Of a DNA stretch of 64,000 bases, positions 1 through 9,746 are shown one piece after another. The DNA lies in contig OW569365.1 in NCBI GenBank assembly GCA_937625935.1, forward strand, positions 372,001-436,000, in the 5' to 3' direction. The stretch's first letter is position 1, and every line of letters starts with the position of its first letter. The notes beneath the pieces were generated by a model. It ran no database searches and had not been told where the DNA came from. It worked only from the letters and a program-made list of their open reading frames with translations. Origin of the DNA: Tetramitus jugosus (lineage: Eukaryota; Heterolobosea; Eutetramitea; Acrasida; Vahlkampfiidae). Made by a program: the position numbers and the translations under genes.

Positions 1-1
1 T

Positions 2-727
2 TTGCCAGACTGGGATAGTGTTCAGTGCGAGATTATGCAGATACAGCGTGAGAGAACATGGAATCATCCAAGCAAGAATCACAAGCAATGGCAAGAAATT
101 TTTGTAACCAACAATGTGAAGCGGATAGTTTTGGACTTTTCTCCGAGTGCGGATCGGAGTAATGAAAGCACTCCCAATAGCTCCCGCGTTGAACTACAGT
201 ATGCCCCTGAGCAGATACCAATCCAATTTCTGACGATTCATGATGAGAGCAGCTACAACAACAAGGAACAACAACAAACAACAGCTAACGATGATAGTGC
301 TCGTGTAAGTGGTGGTAACAACTGTAGTAGTGGTAGTGGAGATGATGCTAGGATATCTCCTTTGCGATTGCGAGATTGTCGTGAAAATAGTGATGACGAT
401 GAGGATGACTCTCATGGTTCTATGCTCATGGAAGCATCCAGAACGAGGAGCAGCAGTAAGACGCATCTTATTTCAGCATCGATTCAAGGTGACGACGACA
501 TGAGTTTCAAATCGTTTTATCATCATGTGGCACCGCAGCGATCACAGTCTTCAACATCATCACAACCACCAGTATCTAGTGGCACGAGTAGCTCTTCGAA
601 ATCGGCTCTCACAGGTCTGAGTAAGCCAATGACCGATGAGAAGAAGAAGGTGTTTCAGTCAATGAGATGCCTCGCTCTGAAACAAATGCATAACAAGCAG
701 AGGGAGCAAAGAGAACGGCAACAATAA
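2..727 (+). CDS. C-terminal part of an unrecognised low-complexity protein (5' end outside window)
   Basis: The reading frame is open to the left edge, so this is the last 241 residues of a longer protein whose start is not in the window. I do not recognise a domain. The first ~45 residues (around VKRIVLDFSPS) look ordered. The rest is S/N/Q/D-rich, with an acidic stretch (DDDEDD) near residue 130 and a basic, probably helical end (KPMTDEKKKVFQSMRC...KQREQRERQQ). The TAA stop is embedded in AATAAA. It converges on the transcription factor gene on the other strand with a gap of about 100 bp. No function is proposed. Confidence 0.7.
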   Translation: MPDWDSVQCEIMQIQRERTWNHPSKNHKQWQEIFVTNNVKRIVLDFSPSADRSNESTPNSSRVELQYAPEQIPIQFLTIHDESSYNNKEQQQTTANDDSARVSGGNNCSSGSGDDARISPLRLRDCRENSDDDEDDSHGSMLMEASRTRSSSKTHLISASIQGDDDMSFKSFYHHVAPQRSQSSTSSQPPVSSGTSSSSKSALTGLSKPMTDEKKKVFQSMRCLALKQMHNKQREQRERQQ

Positions 728-826
728 AATGTCCTTGTGTCACGGCAAGACAACTTCTTTTTTCAATTGTATTGATCAGGAGGCAACTTGCGCTAAATCT
801 CACACAGGAGAGTTCTATTTTCTATT

Positions 827-3529
827 TTATATTGGTTTGTAATCATAAGTGTGTTGATGCTGTGGCTGACTGCCACGATTAGTTGGACCAGCGTTTGCAC
901 TGGCGGGAGGTAGTGGACCTCGGAGTCCTTGTCCAAAGGAAGGCAAGCGTGGAGATGGCGTACCATCAGAGCTTGTGGTGTCTGCCGGGCTGATGGTAAC
1001 CCGTGATTGGTATGACTCGACAACAGGAGGTAGCCTTTGATCAAACTGAGAATGGTGGGATGATGGCTGTGAAACAACGTGGTGATGTGGTGGTTGATGA
1101 GAATGATGGTGAGAGTGTTGATTGTCTCTAAGGTGATCCCGGTACGTAATCTCCATCACTGCGTAACCCCTACCAACAAAACCACTTGAAACACTGAGAC
1201 ACTCTGCAATGGCTCCTGTTTCTATATTCTCAAATGCTAAATGAGCAAGAATCTCAATTGTTTGTGCCTCTGGAGAACACCTGACATCGAACACTCGTTT
1301 CTCCAACTGGGAATCAGTCAGTGGAATGTACATTGGATGCATCAGATCCATCCATCGTTTCACCTTCACTCTAAAATCTGCTTTATGATAACCAAACATG
1401 TCTCTGAGAGCCTTATTCCAGAACAAGACACGAGCATCGAGTATAGAATAGACAATGAGACCAATGTCAGTTGAATCCAATATACTCTGAACGTATTGCT
1501 CATCTGTTGCAGCCTGATTTGTCGGCGGTATTCTAGAAGTAGAAGTCGTTGTAGTGCTCACTGTTGGATCACCACGACTTGTCATTGCCTGAGAATGAGG
1601 ATAATAAGAAGATGATGATGTGAGTGAAGCTGAGCTGGACAATAGAGAAGATGCAGGAGGCAACACGAATCGAGACTGTTGTCCCCCTGAATCATAACCA
1701 CTACCACTACCACTGCTATTCGTACGATCATGCATGCCACTACTACCACCACCGCTATGACCATGAGGAGCATGATTATCATTCATTGTCCTAGTTGGAA
1801 TACCACCACACGCACACGGACTACTATGCTTAAAATCAATCAACTTTTCTCTGACAAATGCTTGACATCGCAGTGCCAATCCACGCTTCACCCACACTGG
1901 ATCATATTGCATCGAATTCTGTGTGTCATACTGTTGAAGCACTGGCTCATATCTTTTGGGACACAAACGATCAAACAATGTCCAAAACACGCGACCGTCC
2001 AAGTGAGTAGGTGGATTCCTGGATCGAGACATCCATCTCATCAATACACTACTCTTTAATGCTTCATCAAAGTTGTTATTTCTTCTCTTGTTGTCATCAT
2101 TGTTGTCGTTGCTCGTATCATTTGGATGACTGCTACTGCTGCTGCTGTTGATTGGATATTGCTGTTGTTGTTGATGTTGATGTTGTTGTTGTAAATTGTA
2201 GTTGTGATGAGTGTGGTGTGGATGCTGTTGTTGTTGGCTGTAGTCATGACTCTGTGGTGGTCTCGAAGTGTGATGATCATTGTTGTTCCATGAGGATGAC
2301 GATTGTTGTTGACTGTGCGAATGAGAGTGAGAGTGATCAGAGTAAGTACTAGGTGTTGAACTGTTGCTGCTGTTACTATGAGCAGCGTATCGATGATCAT
2401 TCTGTTGTGATGATAACGGTGGTGGCGGTGGCAATGACATATTGCTGTTATTATTCACGTTGGCGTGAATGGATGATGATGATGATTGTTTGAGAGGAAC
2501 TGAATAATATCCGAGTATGCCTGTTTGTGGTACTTCACGTGTAAACTGATATTGATGATGGTGATGATGATACGGTTGTTGTGAGTGCCCACTACCGCTA
2601 CCACTTCCTGTATTACTGCTATTGTTACCATGATAATTACTACTGTTAGGAGGATAATAGGATGATTGTTGTGGTGGTTGCTGGTGTTGATGATGCTGAT
2701 GATGAACAGGAGGATGAGTCGATGGCACAATCGATGCAGAACGGTGATCGTGCATGCCATTATTGTTTAAATTGGCTCCAAAATTCTGTTGATGATAAGC
2801 AACGTTTGCTGTAGAGGAACTCGGAGTAATTGTCGTTGAGGACATGGGTGGTACTTCTGTTTTGATGTTTGCTGTATATGGTTGATATTGCTGATGTTGC
2901 GGATGAGGTTGTTGTTGCTGTGGTTGTTGTTGTTTGATGCAACTCAAGCCTTCATTGGGATGAATCACGTGATTCTGTTGAACAAACTTTCGTTTTCTGC
3001 CTCGTTTCTTCGAAGGTATATCAAAGCAACTCAATCCAAGCATACTACATCGTTTGCATGGTCTCACATCACTACAACAGGCGTGAGCTTTCCTACAATT
3101 TTCACATGCTTTTCTAGAGATGGCTTTTCGTTTGCGAGAAGCTGATGAGGATGAACCATCTCCATTACCACCATCATCAGAGTTGGAATCATCAACGTTT
3201 GGTGGTGATGTCGATGATGATGATAATGATTGTTGTTGCTGCTGTATCGATGAAGGTGAAAGCTCTTGCTGTTGTTGTTGCTGTGCTGGATAATAATTTA
3301 ATTGTTGTTGCTGTTGTTGTGATTGAGGAGGTGATTGTTGTTGTTGTTGTTGTTGTGGAAGTGATTGAGCATAATTGTGGTGGTGATCACTGGATATGGG
3401 ACCATTGTTGTTGCTAGGATAGTGAGCAGCTTGGGGATGATTGGTATTGTCCTCAACTTTGAGAGCAGGCACCGATATTGGTGGTGATTGCTGTTGTTGT
3501 TGTTGTTGTGATGATGGTTGATGACTCAT
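827..3529 (-). CDS. Zn2Cys6 binuclear-cluster transcription factor with PAS domain, AcuK/ERT1-like
   Basis: 900-residue predicted nuclear regulator. Residues 1-130 are Q/S/P-rich. Residues 135-180 are basic and hold an exact Zn2Cys6 cluster: C142, C145, C152, C158, C161, C168 (CX2C-X6-C-X5-CX2C-X6-C), followed by KKRGRKRK, a likely nuclear signal and linker. The order of residues around the cysteines (RKAH..C.D.RPC.RC...GL) resembles the fungal gluconeogenesis regulators AcuK/ERT1/RDS2. Those proteins also carry a C-terminal PAS domain, and here a PAS-like block starts near residue 676 (DSTDIGLIVYS, VLFWNKALRDMFGY). Between them are long Q/H/N/S tracts and a conserved-looking block at ~490-566 (VLMRWMSRSRNPP...FWTLFDRLCPKRY). 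Single exon. A role in carbon metabolism is only inferred from the fungal relatives. Confidence 0.85.
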   Translation of the reverse strand: MSHQPSSQQQQQQQSPPISVPALKVEDNTNHPQAAHYPSNNNGPISSDHHHNYAQSLPQQQQQQQSPPQSQQQQQQLNYYPAQQQQQQELSPSSIQQQQQSLSSSSTSPPNVDDSNSDDGGNGDGSSSSASRKRKAISRKACENCRKAHACCSDVRPCKRCSMLGLSCFDIPSKKRGRKRKFVQQNHVIHPNEGLSCIKQQQPQQQQPHPQHQQYQPYTANIKTEVPPMSSTTITPSSSTANVAYHQQNFGANLNNNGMHDHRSASIVPSTHPPVHHQHHQHQQPPQQSSYYPPNSSNYHGNNSSNTGSGSGSGHSQQPYHHHHHQYQFTREVPQTGILGYYSVPLKQSSSSSIHANVNNNSNMSLPPPPPLSSQQNDHRYAAHSNSSNSSTPSTYSDHSHSHSHSQQQSSSSWNNNDHHTSRPPQSHDYSQQQQHPHHTHHNYNLQQQHQHQQQQQYPINSSSSSSHPNDTSNDNNDDNKRRNNNFDEALKSSVLMRWMSRSRNPPTHLDGRVFWTLFDRLCPKRYEPVLQQYDTQNSMQYDPVWVKRGLALRCQAFVREKLIDFKHSSPCACGGIPTRTMNDNHAPHGHSGGGSSGMHDRTNSSGSGSGYDSGGQQSRFVLPPASSLLSSSASLTSSSSYYPHSQAMTSRGDPTVSTTTTSTSRIPPTNQAATDEQYVQSILDSTDIGLIVYSILDARVLFWNKALRDMFGYHKADFRVKVKRWMDLMHPMYIPLTDSQLEKRVFDVRCSPEAQTIEILAHLAFENIETGAIAECLSVSSGFVGRGYAVMEITYRDHLRDNQHSHHHSHQPPHHHVVSQPSSHHSQFDQRLPPVVESYQSRVTISPADTTSSDGTPSPRLPSFGQGLRGPLPPASANAGPTNRGSQPQHQHTYDYKPI

Positions 3530-4228
3530 TTAAATTAGTGATTCTGATTTGTGTTGTTATTGTTGCTTTTGTTGTTACTGGGAGAAATTCGAAAGAAGAA
3601 AGAGTTCACTGATTTCGATCGGTGGTGGGTTACGTTTCGCTTCTGTTGTGATGATTGTTGTGGAGGTTGTGATTGATATCACCAGAGTTAAAAAAAGGTA
3701 GAGAAGAGCACAACACAGGAGGAATTGCAAGTTGAGAGCTTGTGTCAGTGGAAAGTATCGAGAGGGTTTTTTTTTCTTTCAGCAAACGGTTCCTGGGAGG
3801 TTTAGGAGGAAGCGAAAAGTCGAGGAACAGCCACCTCTAAAAATTCCTCGGATGAGTTATTGCGGAAAGTGCGCACTCTCTAGATATACCATTCTTGTGT
3901 TTTTTCCGGAGTAACTTAAGGACCAACTACATAAGAGGACAAAGTACGGGGAATTAAATGATCAAAAGAGATATTGCACGACGATGTTGAGTGGCAGGTG
4001 AGGGCACTAGAAGCTGGAAGTGAGGGGTGAATCAGAAAAGAAAAACAATCGAAGAATTCTGGATAGGGCACTTCTTGAACATTTGGAGTTTTTGAGCGCA
4101 AAATCTCCTGCAATTTGCCTGGGACAAATTTTTTGTCCCAATCAACCGGAGTCTTGATGTTCTCCTGACGGCAGCTCCATCTCCATCGAAAGAATTGTTT
4201 CTCCGTTGTATCAGATGCGTTCATTAGT
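3530..4228. other. Intergenic / possible extra coding: upstream of the Zn2Cys6 gene, downstream of the 2H phosphoesterase
   Basis: The ~400 bases next to the transcription factor start are its leader and promoter. They are rich in CAA/TTG repeats and A/T runs, with no convincing gene. The part at 3916-4228 is open on the minus strand in a frame different from the phosphoesterase (ends ...SYVVGP). It could be 3' UTR or a further exon of that gene joined through a GTACGT...CAG intron at 4243-4165. No tRNA or repeat is seen. Confidence 0.5.
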
Positions 4229-4861
4229 TTATTGCGGACGTACGAGTGTGTGGATATTTTTTGATACATTGTGAATGTCTTTGGTCTTGAATCCTAGCGT
4301 GACATGGAAGTCTTTGCGTGGCATACCCACCTTCTCCAAGAATTGATTGGCACTTTGCCAGTCAATGACCCTAAAGAATGCTTCTTCTGCCCCCTGATTC
4401 ACCTTTCCGATACCCACATCCTTAAAGTCATCTCTCGAAATCAGCTCACTCATCACGTACAGAAATCGAATGCCCTTATTGTCTTGGAATCCCTTTGGCA
4501 ACGTGCCCTTCTCTCTTGCCTCAATCTTGTCTATCGTCTCTGCGAACATCTCATCCACTCGCTCCGCCAATCTCTTGAAATCATTTTTCAACATGATGGT
4601 CATGTGATATTGATTGCCGTCTCGATCTCTCTGATTCTGCTTGTATGACTCTGGGATGAGTGAATCATCTGCTGACGTATAATTGTCCATCAAGTCTCCA
4701 AACAGTCCGACATAACCACCAGTGAAGCACCATTTGTTGTTATCGACCGGTGTGTGTTGATTGTTGCGCAATGGGGCATGCAGGAGGAATTTGGCTCCGC
4801 CACCGCTGCTTCTGGTGTTGTTGCTACTTGATCCCTTTGATTTACCTCCTCTGGATGACAT
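4229..4861 (-). CDS. 2H phosphoesterase superfamily protein
   Basis: 210-residue protein with the two H-x-T/S-x motifs that define the 2H phosphoesterase fold: YHMTIML (~residue 86) and FHVTLGFK (~residue 185). Family members hydrolyse 2',3'-cyclic nucleotide or related phosphodiester bonds in RNA repair and metabolism. The substrate here cannot be told. The first ~25 residues are S/G/N-rich. The chosen start ATG follows an A/T-rich leader. The stop reads CAA TAA A, giving an overlapping AATAAA. A GTACGT 19 nt before this stop codon could act as a splice donor to an 82-residue alternative C-terminus on the same strand (3916-4164), so the 3' end is uncertain. Divergent from the next gene, with 263 bp between starts. 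Confidence 0.72.
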   Translation of the reverse strand: MSSRGGKSKGSSSNNTRSSGGGAKFLLHAPLRNNQHTPVDNNKWCFTGGYVGLFGDLMDNYTSADDSLIPESYKQNQRDRDGNQYHMTIMLKNDFKRLAERVDEMFAETIDKIEAREKGTLPKGFQDNKGIRFLYVMSELISRDDFKDVGIGKVNQGAEEAFFRVIDWQSANQFLEKVGMPRKDFHVTLGFKTKDIHNVSKNIHTLVRPQ

Positions 4862-5124
4862 TTGCTCGTTCTTCTATTTGTTTTTTGCTGTGTGATCCTT
4901 GTTGTGTGGGTTTTGAACCGCTTTTTTGAGAGAAGGTTCGCATGTCCAACGAACTTCTGTTCTTCAAAAGAACTGACCGTAGATGAAAGTTGAAGTTTCT
5001 TTGTGTGGACGGATCATTCAGGTGTCTGTTGTAAAGTACTATTTTGTTCGCTGTTGTTGTATCCTCCAAAAAAAGAATCATACAATGAGCTGTTCATGCG
5101 AGTGATCGGTAACCTTGCTCATCA

Positions 5125-7215
5125 ATGAACAGCAAAAACCATTCACCTAATCTACCTATCACAACAATGGTTGAAGCAAAGAACATCTCGTTATCTCATA
5201 AACTTGAACAGAAGCCACAAAAGAATATTCTTGCCGAAGATTTTCTCAAGGGTACTGTGCCATCCAACAAAGACATTGAAAGCACCATCGATGATGCGAT
5301 TGATTCATTGTCTTCTTCGGTTGACAACCGAATTGCCATCGACCTGAAACATCTCTTGTCGAGCTCCAAAATGTTCATTGAACACAAGAATTCCGAAGAA
5401 CAGTTACAATCTTTCTTTAGGGAGTGTGGCTTACTTACTGGAGAATTGAGTTCCTTTTTGGAGGAGTCTGCCTCGTTAGCACGCCAAGGAAAGTTAATTG
5501 ACAGTTCTGACCAGAGTATGATTGAGAATACAAAGCAGTTAATTGAGAGCTTGAAACAAGTTCTTCTCTACTGGATCGAGTCATCAGAATTTAGACAACT
5601 GTGGACAGAGGACATTGCAGGGTTGGCTCAGAACTTGATTGGAAATATAAAGGAAAAAGGTGCTGACCTAATGGAGTTCGGAGAGGCTACTCAACGTTCA
5701 TTCTTTGTCGAACAAGAAGATGTTAATCTGGTGAAAGAGAGATTGAACACTCTGATGTCAAAGTTGTCCCACAAAAAAGAGTACAGACAGGCCATCCACA
5801 ACATATTCAAGATACTGAACCAGGTCAAGTTTGTCTATGATGCAAACTTTAACCTTATACAAACAGATCACTTGTATCAAGTGTTGGACCAATCCAAGAA
5901 AGTATTCTCATCTTTCTGTGGAAAGGACAACTTCAATTCGTTCATTGATTCCTTCTGGGGATTAATCAACGAACTGAAGACGGACAAGGACCTGTGGGGT
6001 CTATGGAATCGTTTCCAACATTACGTAGAGGAGATACTAGATCATCCAGAGGAGTTGACCAACAAGGAGAGACTATCTTCGTGGGTTGGTGAGTGGTACT
6101 GGATGTGGAACCGAAAGGAGTTCCAATTCAGAGATCAATTCGGCACTTTGACCAAGGAGTTCAACGACATGATCAACGCTGTCAAGAATGATGAAGATTT
6201 GTTCAATTTGAAAAGAGATTTCCATCAATTGATGATGGACATGTTCCGAAATACAGAAGGTAGATTTGATTTGTCTACCATGCAGCATTCTCTTCACCAA
6301 GTCAAAGAGGTTCTCCACTTGATTCTTAAGAGTACACTAACAAATATTCCTCTGCCAAAGATTGAAGGAAGCAACGATACCTACGACTATACAATCGAGA
6401 ACATGACGATTGATGCAAGTGCTATCATGCCACGGCATGTTCACGTCCGAATGGTGAATGACATTGATATTGATTCAGAGAAACCTGGCAACGATTATAT
6501 CAAAGCAAAAGTTGACTTATTATTGGACAACATTTGTATGTCATTCAAGGATATTCACTTCCACTATAAGCGACATATTCTCCCCAAGGTTGAAGACTCT
6601 GGCGTAGCCAATGTTGACATTAGTGGTGAAGGACTGCAAGTGAGGCTGAGATGGAACTTAGTTGTCCGTGAGGATCAGGATATCAACTTTGAATTGTCCA
6701 ACGTTCGATGTAAGATTGATAACTTGAGCGTCAAGATACTGGATTCCCAACATCGAATATTAGATGGCATTATCACAAGCGTATTTGTTGGATATTTGAA
6801 GAGAATGGTGGCCGATGCCCTGGTTGAGAAGATTAAGAGCGGACTTAAGCCCCTGGAAGAACAGTTAAGATCATCCCTGTATACCCTACAATCTGAGGAC
6901 AAAGACATTCCAGTGGATCGACTTCAAGGAAAACCTAAAATTGCCTTTGATCGAAACACTCATGAATATATGGGTTCCAATCCATTAGCCGAACGTGTTC
7001 CTCTATTGGAAAATGAAGACTCCAACCTCTTTGTTGACAAGGAGGCTCGAATAACTACCGAAGAGTATCACAATCCAGATTTTGTCTCTCAAATCGAAGT
7101 TAAGGACAACAAAGGTGCAAGTGGTGCCATTTACTCGGGAGACATCGGTACAAGTATTTGGGACAATGAATCTGAATCACTCTCTGATTGGGACTCTCAT
7201 TGGTGGACTCCATAA
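5125..7215 (+). CDS. HAM1-like / BPI-type (TULIP) lipid-binding protein
   Basis: 696-residue single-exon protein. The N-terminal ~400 residues are predicted helical and charged. Residues ~410-590 begin with a P-L-P-K-I-E motif and continue as alternating hydrophobic strands (DYTIENMTIDASAIMPRHV, VDLLLDNICMSFKDIHFHYK, VDISGEGLQVRLRWNL), the pattern of BPI/LBP-like tubular lipid-binding domains. The whole resembles the HAM1-like proteins of fungi and amoebae. The C-terminus is acidic and ends SDWDSHWWTP. A second in-frame ATG at 5167 in better context (acaacaATGG) may be the real start and would shorten it by 14 residues. It converges on the beta-helix gene with only 30 bp between stops. Lipid transfer is a family-level inference; no membrane anchor is evident. 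Confidence 0.6.
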   Translation: MNSKNHSPNLPITTMVEAKNISLSHKLEQKPQKNILAEDFLKGTVPSNKDIESTIDDAIDSLSSSVDNRIAIDLKHLLSSSKMFIEHKNSEEQLQSFFRECGLLTGELSSFLEESASLARQGKLIDSSDQSMIENTKQLIESLKQVLLYWIESSEFRQLWTEDIAGLAQNLIGNIKEKGADLMEFGEATQRSFFVEQEDVNLVKERLNTLMSKLSHKKEYRQAIHNIFKILNQVKFVYDANFNLIQTDHLYQVLDQSKKVFSSFCGKDNFNSFIDSFWGLINELKTDKDLWGLWNRFQHYVEEILDHPEELTNKERLSSWVGEWYWMWNRKEFQFRDQFGTLTKEFNDMINAVKNDEDLFNLKRDFHQLMMDMFRNTEGRFDLSTMQHSLHQVKEVLHLILKSTLTNIPLPKIEGSNDTYDYTIENMTIDASAIMPRHVHVRMVNDIDIDSEKPGNDYIKAKVDLLLDNICMSFKDIHFHYKRHILPKVEDSGVANVDISGEGLQVRLRWNLVVREDQDINFELSNVRCKIDNLSVKILDSQHRILDGIITSVFVGYLKRMVADALVEKIKSGLKPLEEQLRSSLYTLQSEDKDIPVDRLQGKPKIAFDRNTHEYMGSNPLAERVPLLENEDSNLFVDKEARITTEEYHNPDFVSQIEVKDNKGASGAIYSGDIGTSIWDNESESLSDWDSHWWTP

Positions 7216-7245
7216 TTACCTCTCCTGTACAAAATACAACATCTA

Positions 7246-8655
7246 TTATTCATCACTCCGCCTATAGAAATCTTCGCAAATAGTCTTATTCCATCTTTCA
7301 TCTGTTCCTGCTATCACTTGATCGTCTTTGTTCGGAGGTATCAACTTGTTCTTCTCAAACACAATCTTGTTCGTGCTGTGGCTAATATTTGTTAAGTCGA
7401 TGCAAGGTTTGGTCGAAATTTCATTATTTTCAACCAGTATTTGCTCTGTTGGTTCATCATGTATCTTGAGTCCACACTCTACGCCATAAATTCTATTTCC
7501 TTGAATCTGACAAGAATTAGTCTTGTTAACCAAAAGCCCAGCGTCGAACAAATTGTTCTGTTTAATATTCACATTAGACATGCAATGTGACACTCTAATA
7601 CCAGGCCTTGTAGTTCTAATTCTGTTCGATTCAATTGTAGATCGTTCTTTCAATGATTCCAAAGATAGTGTGCTATACCAAACAGTATTGTCAATTACAA
7701 GTACATTTGTGCACTCAAATAATCGCAAGTCATTCTTCTGATATCCCTCGCCCTGCAAATTACCAAAAACACAATCCCGCAAATAAACGTGTTTGCACTT
7801 CACTAAATCAAATCGATTGATTTGAGATGAATGTAGCTCAACTCGGTCCACACCTTCGGCAGCGAAATGACCAATCCACTCACTGTTCAACATTGAAAAC
7901 GTGCAATTCGAGCCAACGATTTGACATCTCACCATATCTTTATCCATAATCAACCTCTGTTGAAACTTTCGCTGTCTCTGCTTTTCATACACATTCGAAC
8001 TCATCCAAGACATGTGATTCATCGAGACATGGACATTACCTTGGCCAACTACTACAATGGATAACTTTGGACAACAAATGATTGTTTTTGATTGTTCTTC
8101 ACCGCAAAACTCAATTGAAATTCGTTGATGCTCATTGTGGCAAGGTATCAACAAATGAATTTCATTTTGACACAAATAAACAACATCTCTTCTTTCATTA
8201 TCGCCACTCTTTTCATCTTCCAAACTTGTTTGCTTCGTATTCTCCGTGGTAAAATCAACAACAATTCGAATATTGTCCTTGTTTAGATTGCTATGATGAT
8301 GTAATATATTCGAAAGTTCATTGATCCATTCATCAGTCAAATGATACCTATTGTTACTTTTGTGTGTCGTCGTTGTTGCTCGAATATGATAAACGTCATT
8401 GTTCATGGTTGTTGTACCAGTAGAAAGCAAGGAATCAGAGTTGATTTTCGCTTCATTAATTTGATTGTTCAATAAATGATGAGTTTTACTGCTTGAATAA
8501 AAGAGGGCTTGCTGTTGGGAACGAAAAATGTGGTGATCATTTGTAGCGACATTGGAACTGAAGACTGTGGTGGATCGTGCAGAAAGAGTTGAGCGATAGA
8601 TGGTTGTTTTCAAGTGTTGTTTGAATCTATTTTGCAGAGCTAAAGACTTGATCAT
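7246..8655 (-). CDS. Right-handed beta-helix repeat protein with mitochondrial-type N-terminus
   Basis: 469 residues from the first ATG (8655). The open frame extends 14 codons upstream only through a TTG. The N-terminus (MIKSLALQNRFKQHLKTT...) lacks acids and is rich in R/K/S/T, typical of a mitochondrial targeting peptide. The second half (~residues 200-440) repeats short strands with N/I/V ladders (VSHCMSNVNIKQNNLFDAG, CQIQGNRIYGVECGLKI, ILVENNEISTKPCIDL), as in pectate-lyase-like parallel beta-helices. No catalytic set is recognised, so activity is unknown. It is divergent from Vps22, with ~130 bp between the two ATGs, so they probably share a bidirectional promoter. Confidence 0.62.
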   Translation of the reverse strand: MIKSLALQNRFKQHLKTTIYRSTLSARSTTVFSSNVATNDHHIFRSQQQALFYSSSKTHHLLNNQINEAKINSDSLLSTGTTTMNNDVYHIRATTTTHKSNNRYHLTDEWINELSNILHHHSNLNKDNIRIVVDFTTENTKQTSLEDEKSGDNERRDVVYLCQNEIHLLIPCHNEHQRISIEFCGEEQSKTIICCPKLSIVVVGQGNVHVSMNHMSWMSSNVYEKQRQRKFQQRLIMDKDMVRCQIVGSNCTFSMLNSEWIGHFAAEGVDRVELHSSQINRFDLVKCKHVYLRDCVFGNLQGEGYQKNDLRLFECTNVLVIDNTVWYSTLSLESLKERSTIESNRIRTTRPGIRVSHCMSNVNIKQNNLFDAGLLVNKTNSCQIQGNRIYGVECGLKIHDEPTEQILVENNEISTKPCIDLTNISHSTNKIVFEKNKLIPPNKDDQVIAGTDERWNKTICEDFYRRSDE

Positions 8656-8785
8656 GGAATGTTTTTTTATGTGCCTGTTTTCGATGATGTCAATCAAAGA
8701 GCGAATGATTCAAGAGGCGGCTGGAAGTGTTGCCTTTACGTCGTTTCCCCGCAAATCAAACAACTTGCAATCAACTTGAACCACC

Positions 8786-9746
8786 ATGCACAAGAACAGA
8801 ATCGGAAAGGCGGGACTTTTAGAACAGCAAAAACTAAAGGTAAAAATGCAAATGTAAATTGTTCAGTTGATCGAATCATCACTTACATTCCTATTTCATT
8901 CATTCATCATTCTTTTTTGTGTGTGTCCATTATGATGATCAACATCTATAGCAAAGACTCAAGGAGAAGGGTGAAGATGTGTCCAACATGCAAATGTCTC
9001 AAATGCAAGAGAGGCTCAAGTTTTTCAGGGAGAGCTTAGAGGAATATGCAAGAAAGCACAAGAAGGACATCAATAATGATCCGCAATTGCGTCATCAATT
9101 CACCAAGATGTGCACATCGATTGGTGTGGATCCATTGGCTTCTCGGAAGGGATTCTGGGCAGAATTGTTAGGCGTGGGAGATTTCTACTATGAGCTCGCT
9201 GTTCAAATTATTGAAGTGTGCCTCAAGACAAGAAATCAGAATGGTGGTATCATTGAACTCAATGAACTGAGAGAACGCTTAACAAACATGAGAAACAGGT
9301 ACTCAAGGTCTAAAGCTACCCGTGCTGTTGAGATTTCGAACGAAGATGTCAAGAGATCGATAAACAATATGAAGGAGTTGGGCAACGGTTACAAATTGTT
9401 GCTCGTTGGTGGGAGATATTATGTACAGAGTGTGCCATGTGAGCTAACAACAGATCACACTGATGTTTTAGCTGCTGTAAATCGATTAGGTGCCATCGGA
9501 GTGTCTGTTCAGGACTTGGTTCATGAACTGGGCTGGACAAGCAACCGTACACAAGACGCATTGGTATGTTGTTCGAGCTTTCATTATGATTCTACTTTAC
9601 GACATTATGCTAACAATTGTGACAACACTTCAAAACAAAAGACAATGCTACAAAGTGAAGGCATAGCTTGGATCGACACTCAATCCCCAAACAACCAAAC
9701 CTTGTACTGGTTCCCGGGTATGATTGACCAAAGCAAGATGGAATAA
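8786..9746 (+). CDS. SNF8: ESCRT-II subunit Vps22/SNF8 (EAP30), three exons
   Basis: Exons 8786-8839, 8952-9563 and 9642-9746 give 256 residues, matching the ~258 of animal SNF8. Exon 1 encodes the family start MHKNRIGKAGLLEQQKLK. Intron 1 (8840-8951, GTAAAA...TAG) joins it to QRLKEKGEDVSNMQ. Exon 2 contains the highly conserved GVDPLASRKGFWAELLGVGDFYYELAVQ region and the winged-helix domains. Intron 2 (9564-9641, GTATGT...AAG, with GCTAAC as likely branch site) is 78 nt without an in-frame stop, so a plain ORF reads through it. Removing it gives QDALTMLQSEGIAWID, as expected for the family. With Vps25 and Vps36 it forms ESCRT-II, acting in sorting of ubiquitinated cargo at endosomes. Confidence 0.93.

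Noticed and set aside
2880-3520. CAA/TTG triplet arrays as a possible CRISPR or satellite
   Set aside because: They are polyglutamine codons of the Zn2Cys6 gene, without regular repeat-spacer spacing.
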